Of a stretch of DNA of 36,701 nucleotides, positions 34,448 to 36,701 are shown piece by piece (position 1 is the first letter of the stretch; every line of letters starts with the position of its first letter). Position numbers and translations under genes: made by a program. The notes beneath the pieces were generated by a model. The model searched no databases and was not told the DNA's origin. It worked only from the letters and a program-made list of their open reading frames with translations. The DNA comes from Chitinispirillaceae bacterium (GTDB lineage: Bacteria > Fibrobacterota > Chitinivibrionia > Chitinivibrionales > Chitinispirillaceae): assembly GCA_016930275.1 (NCBI GenBank), contig JAFGHA010000060.1, positions 1-36,701 of the forward strand. Direction: 5' to 3'.

Positions 34448-36241
34448 ATGCAACGCAATGCCGGTAATTTATTCATCTTTCTGTTGATTCTGTTCCCCGC
34501 TGCAGGTTTTATGCGGCAACCTTCGGCGGCCGCCTCGATCGTGTGCGTGGGCAACAGTATTACCGCGGGTTCGAAGCTGCCGGATACGACGAAAAGATAC
34601 CCCACACTGCTTCTGCAAAGGCTCGGCACCACCTATATCTCAAACTCCATCGTCAATTTTTCTTCACCAGTCAGCGTTAATAATGCGGGAGTCTCCGGCC
34701 GTACGCTTCTGAAAAACGGCACGCAGCCCTACTGGATCGAACCGGCATTCAGCCGGATCTTTACGCAGTCTCCCGCGGTCATCACGATCATGCTGGGAAC
34801 CAACGACACCAAGCCGGTAAACTGGCTCCATTACGCATCTTCGTTCGAACCGGACTGCGCCGCAATGGTCGACACCTTCTCGACCATCGCTTCCAAGCCG
34901 AAGATCATTCTCTGCATTCCTCCGCCGATATTCAAAGTCCGCAGTTCAGCATCGGATACTGTCACCCACTCCGACAGCACCATGGTTGACGGCGTGATTC
35001 CCAAAATCAGGAGTGTCGCAAAAACAAAGGGATTGAAGATCATCGATGCACGCACGCCGTTTCTCGATAAAAAAGCCCTTTTCGCCGACAGCCTTCATCC
35101 CGATGCAACGGGCCATAAAATGCTTGCCGATATCTTTTACGAGGGAATACTCAATCACGCCTCGGATCAGCTTTACAAAATAAGTTTACTCTGGTACGGA
35201 GATGCACCGGGCGTCATCGGCGCCGGAACCGATACCTCGTCCAAACCCATGCTGCATGTGTATCCCGCCTCCGGCGGCAGCAATACACACGCCGCGATAC
35301 TTGTCTGCCCGGGGGGCGGATACGGTCATATAGCGCTTTACAAAGAAGGCGACTCGGTCGGCCAGTGGTTCGCTTCGAACGGGGTGACGGCATTCGTGCT
35401 GCGTTACCGGTTCAAGCCGTACTATTATCCGATTCCCTTCAACGATGCGAAACGGGCAATGCGGCTGGTGCGTTACCATGCCGCCACCTACGGAATCGAT
35501 ACCTCCAGAATCGGGATTATGGGGTTTTCCGCCGGCGGTCACCTGGCGTCGCTGGTCGGCACCCGCCATTACGACAACGGTGATCCCGCGGCTCTCGATC
35601 CGATCGAAACCAAAAAGTCAAAACCGGATTTCATGGCGCTTATCTATCCGGTAATCACACTCACGGGGCAGCATGTGCATACCGGCTCGCGGGATTCGCT
35701 TCTGGGAACTTCCACTGCGCCGAGTGCGGCGCTGCTCGACAGTCTCTCCAGCCAGAAGTGGGTGAATTCGCAGACGCCGCCCACCTTTCTCGCGCACGGC
35801 AGTGCCGATAATTCGGTACCCATCCAGAACAGCATGATGTTCGACTCGGCATGCGCCGCCAACGGCGTGCCGCATAAATTCATGACCGATCCGGGGATGG
35901 GGCACGGCTATGGACTTGCCGGAACATGGCCCGATACACTCATCAGGTGGATGCACGACCGGGGGATCACCGCTTCAACCGGCAGCAGAGAGCGAAAGCT
36001 GAATGTGCGGCGGGCTCCGGCACAGGTTTTTCTTAAACGGACTGCGGACAACAGGATAATCTTCACTTCAGAGAACAATACCCCGTTCCGGCTGAGCGTC
36101 TGCACGTTGTCGGGAAAACGGGTTGTTCATTTTATATCGCCAACCGGACACCCCTGTTCCTGGAAACCAACGGCAGAGGGGGTGTACGTACTTTCGCTGT
36201 CATGCGGAGGCATGGCGGGATGCGCGGTGACCTTCAGGTGA
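34448..36241 (+). CDS. Fused SGNH esterase + alpha/beta-hydrolase esterase with T9SS-type tail (597 aa)
   Basis: The ATG at 34448 is preceded by AAAGGA and gives a signal peptide (MQRNAGNLFIFLLILFPAAG). Residues 30-235 are an SGNH hydrolase: CVGNSITAGS (Ser37), MLGTNDTKP (Asn119) and DSLHPDATGH (Asp214, His217). Residues 245-508 are an alpha/beta-hydrolase of the acetyl-xylan/BD-FAE esterase kind: oxyanion CPGGGYGH, nucleophile Ser361 in GFSAGGHLAS, Asp454 in HGSADNSVP and His486 in GMGHGYG. Both triads are complete. The tail (FRLSVCTLSGKRVVHF, EGVYVLSLSCGG) is a T9SS-type sorting domain. The fusion suggests simultaneous removal of two acyl groups from hemicellulose or pectin. It lies about 175 bp after the first SGNH gene, same strand. 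Confidence 0.88.
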   Translation: MQRNAGNLFIFLLILFPAAGFMRQPSAAASIVCVGNSITAGSKLPDTTKRYPTLLLQRLGTTYISNSIVNFSSPVSVNNAGVSGRTLLKNGTQPYWIEPAFSRIFTQSPAVITIMLGTNDTKPVNWLHYASSFEPDCAAMVDTFSTIASKPKIILCIPPPIFKVRSSASDTVTHSDSTMVDGVIPKIRSVAKTKGLKIIDARTPFLDKKALFADSLHPDATGHKMLADIFYEGILNHASDQLYKISLLWYGDAPGVIGAGTDTSSKPMLHVYPASGGSNTHAAILVCPGGGYGHIALYKEGDSVGQWFASNGVTAFVLRYRFKPYYYPIPFNDAKRAMRLVRYHAATYGIDTSRIGIMGFSAGGHLASLVGTRHYDNGDPAALDPIETKKSKPDFMALIYPVITLTGQHVHTGSRDSLLGTSTAPSAALLDSLSSQKWVNSQTPPTFLAHGSADNSVPIQNSMMFDSACAANGVPHKFMTDPGMGHGYGLAGTWPDTLIRWMHDRGITASTGSRERKLNVRRAPAQVFLKRTADNRIIFTSENNTPFRLSVCTLSGKRVVHFISPTGHPCSWKPTAEGVYVLSLSCGGMAGCAVTFR

Positions 36242-36701
36242 AAACCGGATTAACATCCCGGCCGTATATTTTTTCCTTTATGTCGCTTCTTCAGAGCACT
36301 CGTGCGGCACTGCTGTCGGTTATCGGCGATTATGCGCTTATTAAATACCTTTGAAAACAGTTCTGGTAAGTGGATTAAAATATAAATTGGAAGGTTTTAT
36401 TTTTTTTACGATGCATATGCGAGATTCAACGATAACGCTTAATAGGTGAGATATTTTCCGCTGAAACATGCCGTCCCACACGATTAAAATACCCCTGATG
36501 CAATAAAAATAGGTGTAAAACGGTAAAAATGCAAGAATCGGACATCCCGCAGGGCGGAATTGCAGTGAGGGGCAATCGGAATAACAAATTGAAGAAAGAT
36601 TCATCTTAATCCTGATTCACTACCATCCCATAGGATTTCAGAAAAGTTGACAAGTTGGCCGGCCACGTGACATGTTAAAGTTGCTTAAAACTTAACAAGG
36701 A
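36242..36701. other. Intergenic region to the window end
   Basis: About 460 bp, increasingly AT-rich, with no convincing gene. A minus-strand 87-codon frame (36341-36604) has a cysteine- and aromatic-rich translation and no recognisable domain, so it is not called. TTGACA occurs near 36647 without a matching -10 element. Confidence 0.5.

Noticed and set aside
36341-36604. Minus-strand 87-codon frame near the window end
   Set aside because: It is AT-rich intergenic sequence with no ribosome-binding site or recognisable domain.
1-36701. CRISPR arrays, tRNA and rRNA genes
   Set aside because: I saw no regularly spaced repeats, no tRNA cloverleaf with a TTCGA-type arm, and no rRNA signature sequence in either strand.

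Overview
The window reads like a Gram-negative chromosome, most likely from the Fibrobacterota (Chitinispirillum/Chitinivibrio side). The main clue is a TIGR02147-family regulator, a family largely confined to that phylum. Supporting clues are large secreted proteins ending in C-terminal sorting domains of the type IX secretion (T9SS/Por) kind, several lipoproteins, an outer-membrane-barrel-like metalloprotease, and plant-polysaccharide enzymes (a GH88/105-like hydrolase and SGNH and alpha/beta esterases). The assignment rests on family knowledge only; no rRNA or tRNA is present.

Layout. (1) 1-2943 is mobile DNA. The tail (domains V-VI) of one group II intron abuts the 5' end of a second, complete group II intron that encodes a reverse transcriptase. 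Next comes an AT-rich zeta-toxin-like gene with a coupled 53-aa partner, bracketed by 25-bp inverted repeats and followed by an integron attC-like site. (2) 2938-6974, minus strand, is a translationally coupled four-gene unit. It is headed by an Hcp (type VI secretion tube protein) fused to an amidohydrolase, which looks like an evolved-Hcp effector. A signal-peptide, propeller-like protein (candidate immunity protein) and two very small proteins follow. (3) 7053-11570 holds a CRP-like palindrome, a secreted FN3/Calx-beta protein and, convergent with it, a VIT-domain protein with a T9SS-type tail. (4) 11955-16618 holds two tandem paralogous Asp-box (BNR) beta-propeller proteins and the relic tail of a third. 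(5) 17003-18290 holds an unknown lipoprotein and an IS3-type transposase relic. (6) 18379-23004 is a lipoprotein / TIGR02147 regulator / lipoprotein module behind a good sigma70-like promoter flanked by direct repeats. (7) 23327-28198, minus strand, is a giant zinc metallopeptidase/TolB-propeller/barrel protein with a downstream lipoprotein. (8) 28462-36241 is a hybrid histidine kinase convergent with a GH88/105-like hydrolase, then an SGNH esterase and a fused SGNH + alpha/beta-hydrolase esterase.

Functionally, most genes build the cell surface or secreted proteome: T9SS cargo, lipoproteins and polysaccharide deacylation/depolymerisation. The left third is an accessory region with an apparent contact-dependent effector and recently acquired mobile DNA. 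The strongest candidate for something new is the Hcp-amidohydrolase fusion with its coupled downstream genes. No other type VI genes are in the window, so its delivery machine would have to be encoded elsewhere.
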